This document shows positions 9,108 through 17,988 of a DNA stretch of 64,000 nucleotides, in pieces (positions within the stretch are counted from its first letter, which is position 1; each line of letters begins with the position of its first letter). A model generated the notes under the pieces. It was given only the letters and a program-made list of their open reading frames with translations, was not told the DNA's origin and made no database searches. This DNA comes from Pediococcus acidilactici DSM 20284 (lineage in GTDB: Bacteria; Bacillota; Bacilli; Lactobacillales; Lactobacillaceae), in assembly GCF_000146325.1 (NCBI RefSeq), contig NZ_GL397067.1:499747-563746 (forward strand). Reading direction: 5' to 3'. The translations under genes were made by a program, and so were the position numbers.

Positions 9108-10117
9108 TGTCTTTGCCGTTCCTTAATAAATCTAATTTGGCTAAGCCGAAAATCAAAAAAGGTCAGCTCAGGATATTCTTGCAACGCAGTTTGAAAATCA
9201 ACCCCCGCAATTTCCATTTGCGCAACACCAGGGCTTAAAAATTGTTGGTAGGGAAAATTATCCAGCAAGATTGCCATCATCAGTAAGTGTTCTTTTACAG
9301 TATTAATTTTCACCCGCCGCAATTCTGCAATTTTATCTACGTTATAACCCTTTTGTAATAGTTGCAAAGTTTGCCACGTACTTTTGGGCAAAACGGAGGG
9401 TTGCACAACCATTCCAATTAATTGGTTAAAGGGCGTCACTTGATTATTAATTACCAAGCTAAAAATTTTCCTAAAAATTAAGCGTAACCGTAATTCCATT
9501 TGAAATGGACTAACGTTATTAACCCGGGCAAGCTGCTCCACCGTTAATCCCAAGTCGTGATGGTTGGGTAAGTAGTTTACGAACCAGTCGGCTTCTTCTT
9601 TAGGTAATTGCTCACAGAGTGCACCCAACGCCTGTTGGTATTCCTGAACCAATTTTGGACGGGACGTTTCACTTTGTTTCCAGTTGGCAAACCACTTTTT
9701 TACCATGAAGTTTATCTGAGAGTCTTCACTTATTGGGATGTACCGCGTATTTTTAAAACTATACTCTGAAACTACCTGGGTTGCCATTAGCCATAGCTTA
9801 ATTGCGGGATCAAATTTGACTCGTAAACTAGCTTCCGGTGGCGGCAAAACTCTACTTTGTTGCTGTGCCCCCCGTTCCGTTAGCTTTAACGCATCCCGTT
9901 CCCCAGTTAAGTAACCCATTTTAACTGCTTGATCTAAACTATTTAGGAATTCCTGACGATCCAGTTTTTTCCAAAAACCAATGTAATTTAGCAACCCGTA
10001 TTCTAAGCCGCCATAAAGTGCCGATACCGTTAGTTTATTTTTCAACAAATTTAAAATCACCTTTGGTCGGCGACTTTGATGGCGGTCAAAAAAAATTAAT
10101 CCGTCTTCCGGTTTCAT
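9104..10117 (-). CDS. ypbB: YpbB-like helix-turn-helix protein
   Basis: The 337-residue soluble protein precedes the RecQ-type helicase and overlaps it by four bases, the same arrangement as ypbB-recS in Bacillus. The C-terminal third contains a helix-turn-helix segment (LLQKGYNVDKIAELRRVKIN, near residue 265), as found in the YpbB/RQC-like family. The N-terminal part is helical and without a recognised catalytic motif. The conserved pairing suggests that it assists the helicase, perhaps by DNA binding; that is inference. It starts 8 bases after the rluB stop and has only a weak ribosome binding site. Confidence 0.75.
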   Translation of the reverse strand: MKPEDGLIFFDRHQSRRPKVILNLLKNKLTVSALYGGLEYGLLNYIGFWKKLDRQEFLNSLDQAVKMGYLTGERDALKLTERGAQQQSRVLPPPEASLRVKFDPAIKLWLMATQVVSEYSFKNTRYIPISEDSQINFMVKKWFANWKQSETSRPKLVQEYQQALGALCEQLPKEEADWFVNYLPNHHDLGLTVEQLARVNNVSPFQMELRLRLIFRKIFSLVINNQVTPFNQLIGMVVQPSVLPKSTWQTLQLLQKGYNVDKIAELRRVKINTVKEHLLMMAILLDNFPYQQFLSPGVAQMEIAGVDFQTALQEYPELTFFDFRLSQIRFIKERQRQ

Positions 10118-10125
10118 TTGTATGT

Positions 10126-10839
10126 TTACCGTTTCAAACGTTTAACTTCGCTCAGTTTCAAGGCGCGCCATTTTCCAGATTGCACATCATCAATTGATAA
10201 GAAAGAGTAGCTATTACGGTGTAATTTTTGCACCGGATGGCCAACCGCCATGAACATTTTCTTAACTTGGTGATTCCGCCCTTCATGGATCGTTAGTTGC
10301 ACGATGGACGTCTTTTTTTCTAAATCAGTACTAATCAGCTTGGCCTTGGCTTTAGCAGTTTTGCGGTGATCGATTACGACCCCTTCTTCTAGGCGCTTCA
10401 AGGCTGACCCATTGACCAGTCCCTTGACCTTAGCAGTGTATGTTTTTTCAAATTTAAACTTCGGATGCATTAGGCGGTTAGCCAATTCACCATCGTTAGT
10501 CATCAAAACTGCGCCAGAAGTGTCGTAATCCAACCTTCCCACGGGATAAATCCGTTCAGTAACGTCTGGAAAAAAGTCCATGACCGTTTTGCGGTTTTTG
10601 TCATCACTAACTGAAGTAATTACTCCGCGCGGTTTATTTAATAAGAAATAGACGTTTTGCTCGCGCTGAATAGGCACCTCGTCAACTTCAATTCGGTCAT
10701 GCTGTTCTACTTTAGTGCCCAATTCTTTTACTACCCGTCCGTTAACTTTAACGTGTCCTTCAGCGATTAGCTTTTCCGATTTCCGTCGCGAAGCTACTCC
10801 AGCCTCAGCCATTACTTTTTGTAATCTTTCTTCTGCCAT
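10126..10839 (-). CDS. rluB: 23S rRNA pseudouridine synthase RluB family
   Basis: The enzyme isomerises a specific uridine in 23S rRNA (U2605 in E. coli numbering). The 237-residue protein has an N-terminal S4 RNA-binding domain (residues 1-55, LQKVMAEAGVASRRKSEKLI). The RsuA/RluB catalytic domain follows with GRLDYDTSG; its Asp at about 104 is the catalytic residue. Length is normal. It follows scpB by 2 bases, in the scpA-scpB-rluB order conserved across Firmicutes. RluB and RsuA-type proteins are similar, but position and length favour RluB. Confidence 0.93.
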   Translation of the reverse strand: MAEERLQKVMAEAGVASRRKSEKLIAEGHVKVNGRVVKELGTKVEQHDRIEVDEVPIQREQNVYFLLNKPRGVITSVSDDKNRKTVMDFFPDVTERIYPVGRLDYDTSGAVLMTNDGELANRLMHPKFKFEKTYTAKVKGLVNGSALKRLEEGVVIDHRKTAKAKAKLISTDLEKKTSIVQLTIHEGRNHQVKKMFMAVGHPVQKLHRNSYSFLSIDDVQSGKWRALKLSEVKRLKR

Positions 10840-10841
10840 AG

Positions 10842-11432
10842 TTACTCCTTGTTGGTTGTCATTTTCGATTCAAACTCTTGTAAAAATAAATCCTCATTAT
10901 CTTGATCTTCTGCGGAATTTTCGGTATCTTCAGGCAACGCCGGCAGTTCCGTAAGATCTTGTAACCCAAAATAGTCTAAAAATTCTGCGGTGGTTCCGTA
11001 CGTTTTCGGTCGTCCCGGTTCGTTCAACCGTCCCGTAACCTTAACCAAATTTCTCAGGACGAGATTTTGCAAGGTAGTTCCGCTATGAACACCGCGAATC
11101 TGATCAATTTCAATCCGGGTGATTGGTTGCCGATACGCCACAATCGCTAAAATTTCCAAAGCTGCCGCCGATAATCCTGCTTGGTTGGAACGAGCAAAAT
11201 ACTTTTTAATTAGCGAAGCTAACTCTGGTTTGGTAACTAATTTATAGGTTCCGCCCGTTTGAATCAAGCTTAACGCCGAATTGGGGTCCTGGTGATATTT
11301 TTCGGCTAACTTTTCCAAAATGGCGGTTACCGCTGGTTTAGCGTAGCCGGTTAATTCAGCTAGGCTAGCCAATGCAATCCCTTCAGCTCCCGCTACAAAA
11401 AGTAGCCCTTCAACTTTTTGTTCCTTGTTCAT
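10842..11432 (-). CDS. scpB: Segregation and condensation protein B
   Basis: ScpB is the winged-helix (kite) subunit of the SMC-ScpAB condensin, which organises and separates the chromosome. The 196-residue product shows two winged-helix domains (KVEGLLFVAGAEGIALASLA; LSAAALEILAIVAYRQPITR) and a Glu/Asp-rich tail. I chose the ATG at 11432 after AGGTGA; an upstream GTG overlaps the ribosome binding site. It overlaps the end of scpA by 23 bases, so the two subunits are translationally coupled. Confidence 0.94.
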   Translation of the reverse strand: MNKEQKVEGLLFVAGAEGIALASLAELTGYAKPAVTAILEKLAEKYHQDPNSALSLIQTGGTYKLVTKPELASLIKKYFARSNQAGLSAAALEILAIVAYRQPITRIEIDQIRGVHSGTTLQNLVLRNLVKVTGRLNEPGRPKTYGTTAEFLDYFGLQDLTELPALPEDTENSAEDQDNEDLFLQEFESKMTTNKE

Positions 11433-12162
11433 TAACTTCACCTATCTTGATTGTAATTGATTGGTCTGCTGAATCCTGTGATAATTTTATTTGCTGGTTT
11501 TTGGCTAATTCCAAAATTGCCATAAAAGTGGTAACCAACACTTCCCGGTTCACCCGGATGGTAAACAAATCTTCAAAACGACAAACCGAGCGCTGTTGGA
11601 TCCTTCTCTTCACAAAATCCATTTGTTCTTCGATGGAAACTTTTTCGGTCTGTACCGTGCGTGAAACTGGCTCCAACAATGCTTGCCGAGCAAGTACTTT
11701 TTGTAAAGCTTTTTGCAAATCGGTAAGCTCGATTCCAGGTGCTAGTCTAGTGACCGTTGCGGGGTCAATTTCCATCTCAGGTCTCGAAAACGAGCGTTGC
11801 CGTTCGCCTTCTAAGTCCCGTAAATTTTCAGAGGCCGTTTTAAAAATCTGGTATTCAATTAATTGGTCAACTAAATCAGTTCGGGGATCTTCGTCAACCA
11901 ATTCTTCATCTTCTTCGTGAGGCAACAGCATTTTTCCCTTAATTTCAGTTAGTTTCGCCGCCATTACTAAATATTCTCCGGCAATATTTAATCGCAGAGT
12001 TTCCTGAGTATGCAAATACTGTAAATACTGGCTTGTAATTTCTGAAATACGGATATCGTAAATGCTCATCTGCGATTGACGAATCAAGTGTAATAATAAA
12101 TCGAGCGGCCCCTCAAAATCGGCTAGCTTCACGTCCGGTAAGTTATACACTTTAGCTTTCAT
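11410..12162 (-). CDS. scpA: Segregation and condensation protein A
   Basis: ScpA is the kleisin subunit that bridges SMC heads in the condensin ring. The 250-residue product has the hallmark N-terminus FEGPLDLLLHLIRQSQMSIYDI, an acidic centre and a C-terminal winged helix (VSIEEQMDFVKRRIQQRS onward). The ATG at 12162 was chosen because GGGG lies seven bases upstream. The longer TTG start at 12189 would overlap the ribT-like gene more and has no better signal. It overlaps the preceding ribT-like gene by 11 bases and scpB by 23. Confidence 0.94.
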   Translation of the reverse strand: MKAKVYNLPDVKLADFEGPLDLLLHLIRQSQMSIYDIRISEITSQYLQYLHTQETLRLNIAGEYLVMAAKLTEIKGKMLLPHEEDEELVDEDPRTDLVDQLIEYQIFKTASENLRDLEGERQRSFSRPEMEIDPATVTRLAPGIELTDLQKALQKVLARQALLEPVSRTVQTEKVSIEEQMDFVKRRIQQRSVCRFEDLFTIRVNREVLVTTFMAILELAKNQQIKLSQDSADQSITIKIGEVNEQGTKS

Positions 12163-12511
12163 CAACTTGCCCCATTTCAAACCTTTCAATCATTGCACTC
12201 GTTTTTAAAGAGCCCATTAAGCGCCGGTCTGGAAAGATCGACAATAATGACCGAAAGATTTCATTTTCATTAAAAACCGTTTCTTCATTGGCGATGAAGG
12301 CCATCCGTTCTACAACTACGCAATCTGCCTCCAAAACAATTAGTACCAATCCAATGTAAGTACCATTTCTACGTTCTAGATAAATTTGCCGATTCTTTTT
12401 GGTATATCGCTCTAGAACTTGCTGAACAACGTCGATTGAACCAAACGCATCGATTGTTGACAATAAGCCCATTGCAATTTGTCTTTTTGATTCTGTATAT
12501 TTAACTAACAT
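12152..12511 (-). CDS. ribT: RibT-like (GNAT-related) protein
   Basis: This 119-residue protein begins MLVKYTESKRQIAMGLLS, which resembles the start of Bacillus RibT. RibT is a GNAT-type protein encoded at the end of the riboflavin operon, directly before scpA. The rest of the fold (strands around YIGLVLIVLEADCVVVERMAF) is compatible with a divergent acetyltransferase, but the acetyl-CoA binding loop is not clear. The rib genes themselves are absent here, so only the ribT-scpA adjacency remains. GGGGAG precedes the ATG by four bases. The true substrate is unknown. Confidence 0.68.
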   Translation of the reverse strand: MLVKYTESKRQIAMGLLSTIDAFGSIDVVQQVLERYTKKNRQIYLERRNGTYIGLVLIVLEADCVVVERMAFIANEETVFNENEIFRSLLSIFPDRRLMGSLKTSAMIERFEMGQVDES

Positions 12512-12526
12512 TTTGCTCCCCTGTTA

Positions 12527-13414
12527 TCAGGCTCGCGGATGGTACTTATCGTATACATCCACCAACCGCTGTTGAGTAATGTGCGTATAAATTTGGGTTG
12601 TCGAAATATCCGCGTGTCCTAGTAGTTCTTGAACAATACGCAAATCTGCACCATTTTCTAACAAATGTGTCGCAAAAGAATGTCGCAACGTATGCGGGGT
12701 GATATTTTTCTTGATTCCTGCTTTTTGAACTTGAGCTTTTAAATTTTTCCAAACTCCTTGTCGGGTTAACGGGTGACCATGCTGGTTTAAGAAAATTTCA
12801 TTGTATCGCTTAGCTCCCAGCAACGCTCTTCGCGGACCGTTAATATAACGTTCTAGCCATTGGATCGCTACGTCCCCAATTGGGATAATCCGTTGCTTAT
12901 TTCCTTTCCCAACCGTCTCAATAAGTCCCATCTCTAAATGAAGTTCATTTAGATTTAACGCAATCAGCTCACTAACCCGTAGACCGGTCGCATACATCAC
13001 TTCTAAAATCGCCCGATCTCTAATTCCCAAAGGTTTACTAGTATCGGGCACTTTAAGCAGTCGTTCAACTTCTTCAGTGGTCAAAACCGATGGTAAATGT
13101 TGTGCCCGTTTAGGCGGGTCAATATTTACCATAGGATTCGTTTGGATTTGGTCATTAAGCAGCAGATACTTAAAAAATTTCCTTAAACTTGAAATCGTAT
13201 GAATTGAAGAACTGCGGGCCCGGCCAGTTTGTTTTAAAGCATCTAGGTAGTTCAAGATGGTATAACGATCAACATCTTTAATATCCGCAATATGTTGCTC
13301 CTGCAAAAAATTTTGCAAGTGGCGCAATTCTTGACGATAACTCACAATTGTATTATCTGAAAGTCCCCGTTCAACTTTTAGAGCGTGGAGATAATCGTTA
13401 ATCAGATCATCCAT
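12527..13414 (-). CDS. xerD: Tyrosine recombinase XerD
   Basis: XerD resolves chromosome dimers at dif together with XerC/XerS. The protein of about 295 residues has an N-terminal SAM-like DNA-binding domain (residues 1-85) and a catalytic domain with the Arg of TGLRVSEL (near 147), Lys of VGKGNKQR, HTLRH (near 243), LLGH (near 269) and the nucleophilic Tyr of TQIYTH (near 278). All catalytic residues are present. The ATG at 13414 and a GTG one codon earlier both follow AAGGAG within range; I prefer the ATG. It sits between cvfB and the ribT-like gene. Confidence 0.93.
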   Translation of the reverse strand: MDDLINDYLHALKVERGLSDNTIVSYRQELRHLQNFLQEQHIADIKDVDRYTILNYLDALKQTGRARSSSIHTISSLRKFFKYLLLNDQIQTNPMVNIDPPKRAQHLPSVLTTEEVERLLKVPDTSKPLGIRDRAILEVMYATGLRVSELIALNLNELHLEMGLIETVGKGNKQRIIPIGDVAIQWLERYINGPRRALLGAKRYNEIFLNQHGHPLTRQGVWKNLKAQVQKAGIKKNITPHTLRHSFATHLLENGADLRIVQELLGHADISTTQIYTHITQQRLVDVYDKYHPRA

Positions 13415-13417
13415 CAC

Positions 13418-14284
13418 CTATTGCTCCTTCAAAACAATCCCATCAGCGGTTTGCTCAATTACGCCTGCCTTAAGCAAGTGACCAATCGCCATTTTAAAAC
13501 GACTCTTGCTAATCCCAAAATGTTCTTTGATATCACTAGGATTACTGTGGTCGTTAAAAGGTAGTTGCCCATCCGAACGGTGTTGCAACAACGCTAAAAT
13601 CATCGCCGCATCGTCGCCAAGCGCTTCGTAATTGCGCGGCTTTAACGACAAGTTCAGCGTCCCATCCGGATGAATTCCGATCACCCGTGCTTGAACCTTT
13701 TCACCTAAACGTGGCTCCCGATCCCGTTCTGAAGGATGGATAAAGCCTAGTTGGAATTGATCAGTAATTACTAATGTTCCGGCTAATTTTAGCCGGTATG
13801 CCGTTGCAGTAACATTCTGGTTAATCATTTTTTTATTTGCCCGGACAGAAATCGCCTTAAAAACGGTGGAATCGGCAGGATGTGCCCACATTCGTTCCTT
13901 ATTATCCACCGTGAGACAAACTAGTAACTGATCATCCACGTGTGGCCACAGCTTGGTTTCCGTTGGTAATTCGTCAAGCGAAACCACCACGTCCTTGTTA
14001 TTTAAACCGATATCCACAAAAACTCCTAAGTCTTTGCGAACCTTAACCACCGTCCCCCAACCGTACTTTCCGGTAGTGGCTTTTGGGGCTTCGCGCGTCA
14101 TTTGACGCTCGTGGTTAGCATTTTCGTAAGCGAACCCGCTGAAATTACTATCCTTTTTTAAAGGCTTCTTTATTTCGCTTTTGTCAATGCGATAAGTGAG
14201 GCCATCTTCAGCCTGTGCAAAATAAAATTGGTCATTTTCATCAATAACCTTCGCCTGAATCTTTTTGCCTAATAATGTTTCCAT
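13418..14284 (-). CDS. cvfB: S1-domain RNA-binding protein CvfB family
   Basis: The 288-residue protein matches the CvfB (conserved virulence factor B) layout: several S1-like OB folds (residues 1-215, including WGTVVKVRKDLGVFVDIGL) and a C-terminal winged helix (DIKEHFGISKSRFKMAIGHLLKAGVI). In staphylococci CvfB affects expression of virulence and stress genes through RNA; its role in lactobacilli is not established. GGGAGA lies four bases before the ATG. It lies between a DUF441 membrane gene and xerD and is probably co-transcribed with them. Confidence 0.87.
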   Translation of the reverse strand: METLLGKKIQAKVIDENDQFYFAQAEDGLTYRIDKSEIKKPLKKDSNFSGFAYENANHERQMTREAPKATTGKYGWGTVVKVRKDLGVFVDIGLNNKDVVVSLDELPTETKLWPHVDDQLLVCLTVDNKERMWAHPADSTVFKAISVRANKKMINQNVTATAYRLKLAGTLVITDQFQLGFIHPSERDREPRLGEKVQARVIGIHPDGTLNLSLKPRNYEALGDDAAMILALLQHRSDGQLPFNDHSNPSDIKEHFGISKSRFKMAIGHLLKAGVIEQTADGIVLKEQ

Positions 14285-14296
14285 GTTTTCTCCCGT

Positions 14297-14764
14297 TTAT
14301 TTAATTTGTATTTGTAATAATTGAATAATTAAGTACGCTATTCCAGAAGCAATAATTGGTCCAGCAGCAATCCCGTTCATGAAAACCACCCCAATGATCG
14401 TTCCCATGACTAACGCGACCGTCACCTCTGGGCTAGCAGATAAAAAGCCGACCCCTTGGTATGACAATAATGAAACTAAAATCCCACAAGCGACCGCAAT
14501 CCAGCCAACTGGTGACTTGAATGAGTTAATCAAGTCCATGATACCAATTCTTCCCGTAGCAATTGGAACTAAAATTGCTACTGAAATAATGGTCACTCCC
14601 CAGTTGATTCCCTGCTTGTCAATAATGCTAAAGAGTTTAGCAGAATTAGGCAGCAACTTAAATAGCAAAACGGCAATTGTGGCAATCATTAATGATTGGT
14701 TTTTTCCCAACCAAGAAACTAATAAAATCCCTATTAAAAAAAGCCAGCTTTCCAATATTTTCAC
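14297..14764 (-). CDS. UPF0756/DUF441 membrane protein
   Basis: The 155-residue protein is almost entirely hydrophobic, with four to five predicted transmembrane segments. It carries the UPF0756 signatures LLVSWLGKNQSL and PVGWIAVACGILVSLLSYQGVGFL. Members such as YtwI in Bacillus sit close to pyk, as here; no function is established. GGAGTG precedes the ATG. It appears to be first in the unit running through cvfB and xerD. Confidence 0.85.
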   Translation of the reverse strand: MKILESWLFLIGILLVSWLGKNQSLMIATIAVLLFKLLPNSAKLFSIIDKQGINWGVTIISVAILVPIATGRIGIMDLINSFKSPVGWIAVACGILVSLLSYQGVGFLSASPEVTVALVMGTIIGVVFMNGIAAGPIIASGIAYLIIQLLQIQIK

Positions 14765-14807
14765 TCCGAACTTTTCAGTTTACATAAAAAATTTTCTTTT
14801 CAATTAT

Positions 14808-14836
14808 AATACGAAGCCCCAACGAAGCTTCGCATT
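14808..14836. promoter_or_regulatory. Hairpin in the pyk / DUF441 intergenic region
   Basis: A 10-bp stem (AATACGAAGC with GCTTCGCATT, one G-T pair) with an 8-base loop lies about 45 bp upstream of the DUF441 gene. A T-rich tract follows on the plus strand, but no plus-strand gene precedes it. It may be a leader element; I could not assign a function. The rest of the 292-bp gap is AT-rich, with no confident promoter. Confidence 0.35.
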
Positions 14837-15002
14837 CATTTTTTAATCTAAAAGTTTATTTATTATACTATTGTACACTATTTTGGCTTAGGCGAAAAAT
14901 GCAAATCCCCGTTTTTCAACGTATTTTCAAAAAGATTTAGCAAATTATTTTCTTTTCATATTGGGCGCTTTTTCACTTGAAAAACGCTCATTTTCCAGCG
15001 CA

Positions 15003-15033
15003 CAAAAAAAGACCCAGGGTCCTAGACCCCAAG
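15003..15033 (-). terminator. Terminator after pyk
   Basis: The stem CTTGGGGTC/GACCCTGGG, with wobble pairs and a three-base loop, is followed by seven T residues on the minus strand. It lies about 25 bases after the pyk stop. Confidence 0.8.
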
Positions 15034-15056
15034 CCTTTAATGGTTCACTTTAAATC

Positions 15057-16820
15057 TTAAAGTGAGTTTGAAGCACCGTGGTAGATAATTCCACGACGTG
15101 AATCAACCGTAATTAATTCATCGTCAGAAAGAATTGATGTAGCGTTTTGAACACCAACGATTACTGGAATACCCATTGAGATTCCAACAACTGCAGCGTG
15201 TGATGTCAAACCACCATTTTCAACAACCAAAGCACTTGATTTTTCAATTGCTGGTAAGTAATCTTTGTCAGTTGTCTTTGTAACTAAGATTCCACCTTCA
15301 ACAGCCTTTTGGTTAGCTTCGTCAGCTGATGTAGCAACAACTGCTTTACCAATTACAGTTTCGTCGCCAACACCTTGACCAGATGCCAACTTAGAACCGA
15401 TTAATTGAAGCTTCATCATGTTAGTTGTACCACTTTCACCAACTGGTACACCAGCAGTAACAAGGATTAAGTCGCCTTCCTTAGCAAAGCCAAGGTCAAC
15501 TGCCTTGTTAGCAGCCAATTCGAACATTTCATCAGTAGTTGCAGGACGTTCAGCAACGATTGGGTGAACACCCCAATTAACCATCAAGCCACGACGTACA
15601 CGTTCGTCGAAAGTAATTGCCAAGATGTCTGCATCTGGACGATACTTAGAAATCATCCGTGCTGTGTAGCCTGATTGAGTTGCAGCAACGATTGTCTTAA
15701 CGCCCAAGTTCTTAGCAGCGCGAGCAACGGCAGCAGCCACTGTTTCAGTAACGTCACTTTGATCAAAAGTATTGATTTGAAGGTTATCGTCATCAGCCAT
15801 AGCATTTTCAGCTTTTTGGTCGATCTTAGCCATTGTAGCAACTGCTTCAACTGGGTAGTCACCATTAGCACTTTCACCAGAAAGCATTGTTGCATCAGTA
15901 CCATCCCAAACAGCGTTAGCAACGTCAGAAGCTTCCGCACGAGTTGGGCGTGGGTTTTCGATCATTGAGTCAAGCATTTGTGTAGCAGTAATAACTGGCT
16001 TACCGAGTGCGTTGCACTTCTTGATCAATGTCTTTTGTACCAACGGAACGTTTTCTGCTGGAATTTCAACACCCATGTCACCACGAGCAATCATGATTCC
16101 ATCAGCAACCTTCAAGATTTCGTCAGTGTTGTCGATACCTTCTTGGGATTCGATCTTAGGGAAGATTTGAACATCTTCCATGTTCTTTTCTTCAAGTAAT
16201 TCACGAATATCAAGAACGTCTTGAGGCTTACGAACAAAACTTGCAGCAATGTAGTTAATGTTCATTGATTCAAGACCAAAGCGAATGTCGCTAGCATCTT
16301 TTTCAGTAATACCTGGTAAGTTGATTGATACGCCAGGAGCGTTAGTACCCTTACGTGAACCAAGGACACCGTTGTTTGTAGCATGCACAACTAATTCGCG
16401 GTTTTCGTCATCTTTTTCGTCAATCTTAAAATCAAGTAATCCATCATCAAAGAGAACGTGTCCACCAACATGAACATCGTCGTAAAGACCAGGGTATGTA
16501 ACCGCGATCTTTTCCTTAGTAGTTTCTAAGCTAGCATCCATTGAGATACGAGCCTTATCCCCTGTGTGATATTCTTGGTTACCATCTTTTTGGACGGTTG
16601 TCCGAATTTCAGCACCCTTTGTGTCAAGCAAAATACCTACTGATTTACCAGTAATCTTTTCTGCTTCCTTAACCATGTTGTAGCGGCCTAAATGTTCTTC
16701 ATGGTCACCATGTGAAAAGTTAAAACGGAAAATATTTGCACCAGCTTCGATTAACTTAACAATCGTGTCAACTGATGTACTTGCAGGACCAAGTGTTGAA
16801 ACAATCTTGGTTTTCTTCAT
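15057..16820 (-). CDS. pyk: Pyruvate kinase
   Basis: The enzyme converts phosphoenolpyruvate and ADP to pyruvate and ATP, the last step of glycolysis. The 587-residue protein starts KKTKIVSTLGPAS and contains the active-site signature of the barrel (FPKIESQEGIDN; MIARGDMGVEIPAENVP). It ends with the extra C-terminal PEP-utilising-enzyme-like domain (GGLTSHAAVVGISMGIPVIVG), found in Bacillus and many lactobacilli but not in E. coli. GGGAGAG precedes the ATG. It follows pfkA by 76 bases, so the two glycolytic control enzymes are probably co-transcribed. Confidence 0.97.
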   Translation of the reverse strand: MKKTKIVSTLGPASTSVDTIVKLIEAGANIFRFNFSHGDHEEHLGRYNMVKEAEKITGKSVGILLDTKGAEIRTTVQKDGNQEYHTGDKARISMDASLETTKEKIAVTYPGLYDDVHVGGHVLFDDGLLDFKIDEKDDENRELVVHATNNGVLGSRKGTNAPGVSINLPGITEKDASDIRFGLESMNINYIAASFVRKPQDVLDIRELLEEKNMEDVQIFPKIESQEGIDNTDEILKVADGIMIARGDMGVEIPAENVPLVQKTLIKKCNALGKPVITATQMLDSMIENPRPTRAEASDVANAVWDGTDATMLSGESANGDYPVEAVATMAKIDQKAENAMADDDNLQINTFDQSDVTETVAAAVARAAKNLGVKTIVAATQSGYTARMISKYRPDADILAITFDERVRRGLMVNWGVHPIVAERPATTDEMFELAANKAVDLGFAKEGDLILVTAGVPVGESGTTNMMKLQLIGSKLASGQGVGDETVIGKAVVATSADEANQKAVEGGILVTKTTDKDYLPAIEKSSALVVENGGLTSHAAVVGISMGIPVIVGVQNATSILSDDELITVDSRRGIIYHGASNSL

Positions 16821-16896
16821 TACAGAATCTCTCCCTTGATTTTAAATTATAAAAGATCTTTTAGATCATTTTATACCAAATTAATAAAATAAAAAA

Positions 16897-17865
16897 TTAG
16901 AACGATAAGTCCTCACTTAATTGGTAAAGTGAGTCGTCTGCTTGATGTTTTGCATCAAACAAGTCCGTGATGTCGTGTGCTTGAACCTTGTTATCCAAGA
17001 TTCCAACCGCTAAACCACCCTTGCCTTCAAGAAGTAGTTCAACAGCATAAGCACCCATCTTACTTGCTAGGACACGATCCTTAGCAGATGGAACGCCCCC
17101 GCGTTGAACATGGCCAATTACCGTAGCACGAGCGTCGAAGTCACCATATTGCTTAAGCTTTTTAATAAACTCTGGAGCAGCTTCAGAGTTTGCATCGCCT
17201 TCAGCAATTACGATGATTCCATAATCCTTACCGTTAGCACGGTTTCTCTTAAGCTTGTTAGCAATTGCTTCCACATCGTAATCAAAACCTGGTGCAATCA
17301 CTGCGTCAGCTCCCGAAGCAACTCCTGCCCAAAGAGCAATATCAGCAGCGTGGCGACCCATTACTTGAACCGCAAACACCCGTTGATGACTCTTAGCAGT
17401 ATCCCGGACCTTATCGATCGCGTCTACTGCAGTATTCAATGCGGTGTCAAAACCAATAGTGAAGTCGGTAAACGGAATGTCATTATCGATCGTTCCTGGA
17501 AGGCCGATTGTATTGTATCCGTGTTCTGTTAAGCGAAGAGCACCGTGGTATGAACCATCTCCACCAATAACAACCAACGCATCAATACCGAACTTCTTAA
17601 GTTGTTCGATACCCTTTAATTGGCTTTCTTCTTGAGCAAATTCAGGGTAACGGGCTGAGTACAGCATAGTTCCGCCTTGCGAAACCATGTCATCTAAATC
17701 CGTTGCCTTGAATTCATGAATATCACCAGCTACTAAACCAGCGAAACCATAATTTATTCCATAAGCTTCAAGACCTGAGCTTATGGCCTTTCGTGCAACG
17801 GCGCGGATGGCTACGTTCATGCCCGGAGCATCCCCACCACTTGTCATGATACCAATACGCTTCAT
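16897..17865 (-). CDS. pfkA: 6-phosphofructokinase
   Basis: The enzyme phosphorylates fructose 6-phosphate to the 1,6-bisphosphate, the committed step of the Embden-Meyerhof pathway. The 322-residue ATP-dependent form shows the GGDAPGMN nucleotide site (residues 11-18), the GGDGSYHGA loop near 102, the catalytic PGTIDNDI segment near 124 and the MGRHAAD effector-site segment near 169. Its presence argues against an obligately heterofermentative organism. AGGTG lies five bases before the ATG. A promoter and a cre-like site lie between it and dnaE. Confidence 0.97.
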   Translation of the reverse strand: MKRIGIMTSGGDAPGMNVAIRAVARKAISSGLEAYGINYGFAGLVAGDIHEFKATDLDDMVSQGGTMLYSARYPEFAQEESQLKGIEQLKKFGIDALVVIGGDGSYHGALRLTEHGYNTIGLPGTIDNDIPFTDFTIGFDTALNTAVDAIDKVRDTAKSHQRVFAVQVMGRHAADIALWAGVASGADAVIAPGFDYDVEAIANKLKRNRANGKDYGIIVIAEGDANSEAAPEFIKKLKQYGDFDARATVIGHVQRGGVPSAKDRVLASKMGAYAVELLLEGKGGLAVGILDNKVQAHDITDLFDAKHQADDSLYQLSEDLSF

Positions 17866-17914
17866 TTTTTCACCTCAAATAGAAATATTGAGTTTTTTCA
17901 AAACTTCATTGTTG

Positions 17915-17943
17915 ATTCTATCACTTTTAAAATCAGTTGTCTG
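17915..17943 (-). promoter_or_regulatory. pfkA-pyk promoter
   Basis: CAGACA (17943-17938) and TAGAAT (17920-17915) are spaced by 17 bases upstream of pfkA. The -35 is imperfect, which would fit a promoter that is helped by an activator. Confidence 0.55.
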
Positions 17944-17966
17944 TACCATTTTGCCAATTCTTTCAA

Positions 17967-17980
17967 TGTAAGTGCTTTAA
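17967..17980 (-). promoter_or_regulatory. Candidate cre (CcpA) site upstream of pfkA
   Basis: The minus-strand sequence TTAAAGCACTTACA matches 12 of 14 positions of the cre consensus TGWAARCGYTWNCW. It is centred roughly 55 bases upstream of the -10 box, a position from which CcpA activates glycolytic operons in lactic acid bacteria. The assignment rests on consensus matching only. Confidence 0.45.
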
Positions 17981-17988
17981 TACACGTT

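Noticed and set aside
12546-12752. A 68-residue minus-strand frame inside xerD
   Set aside because: It is an out-of-frame shadow of the XerD catalytic domain, which is intact in its own frame.
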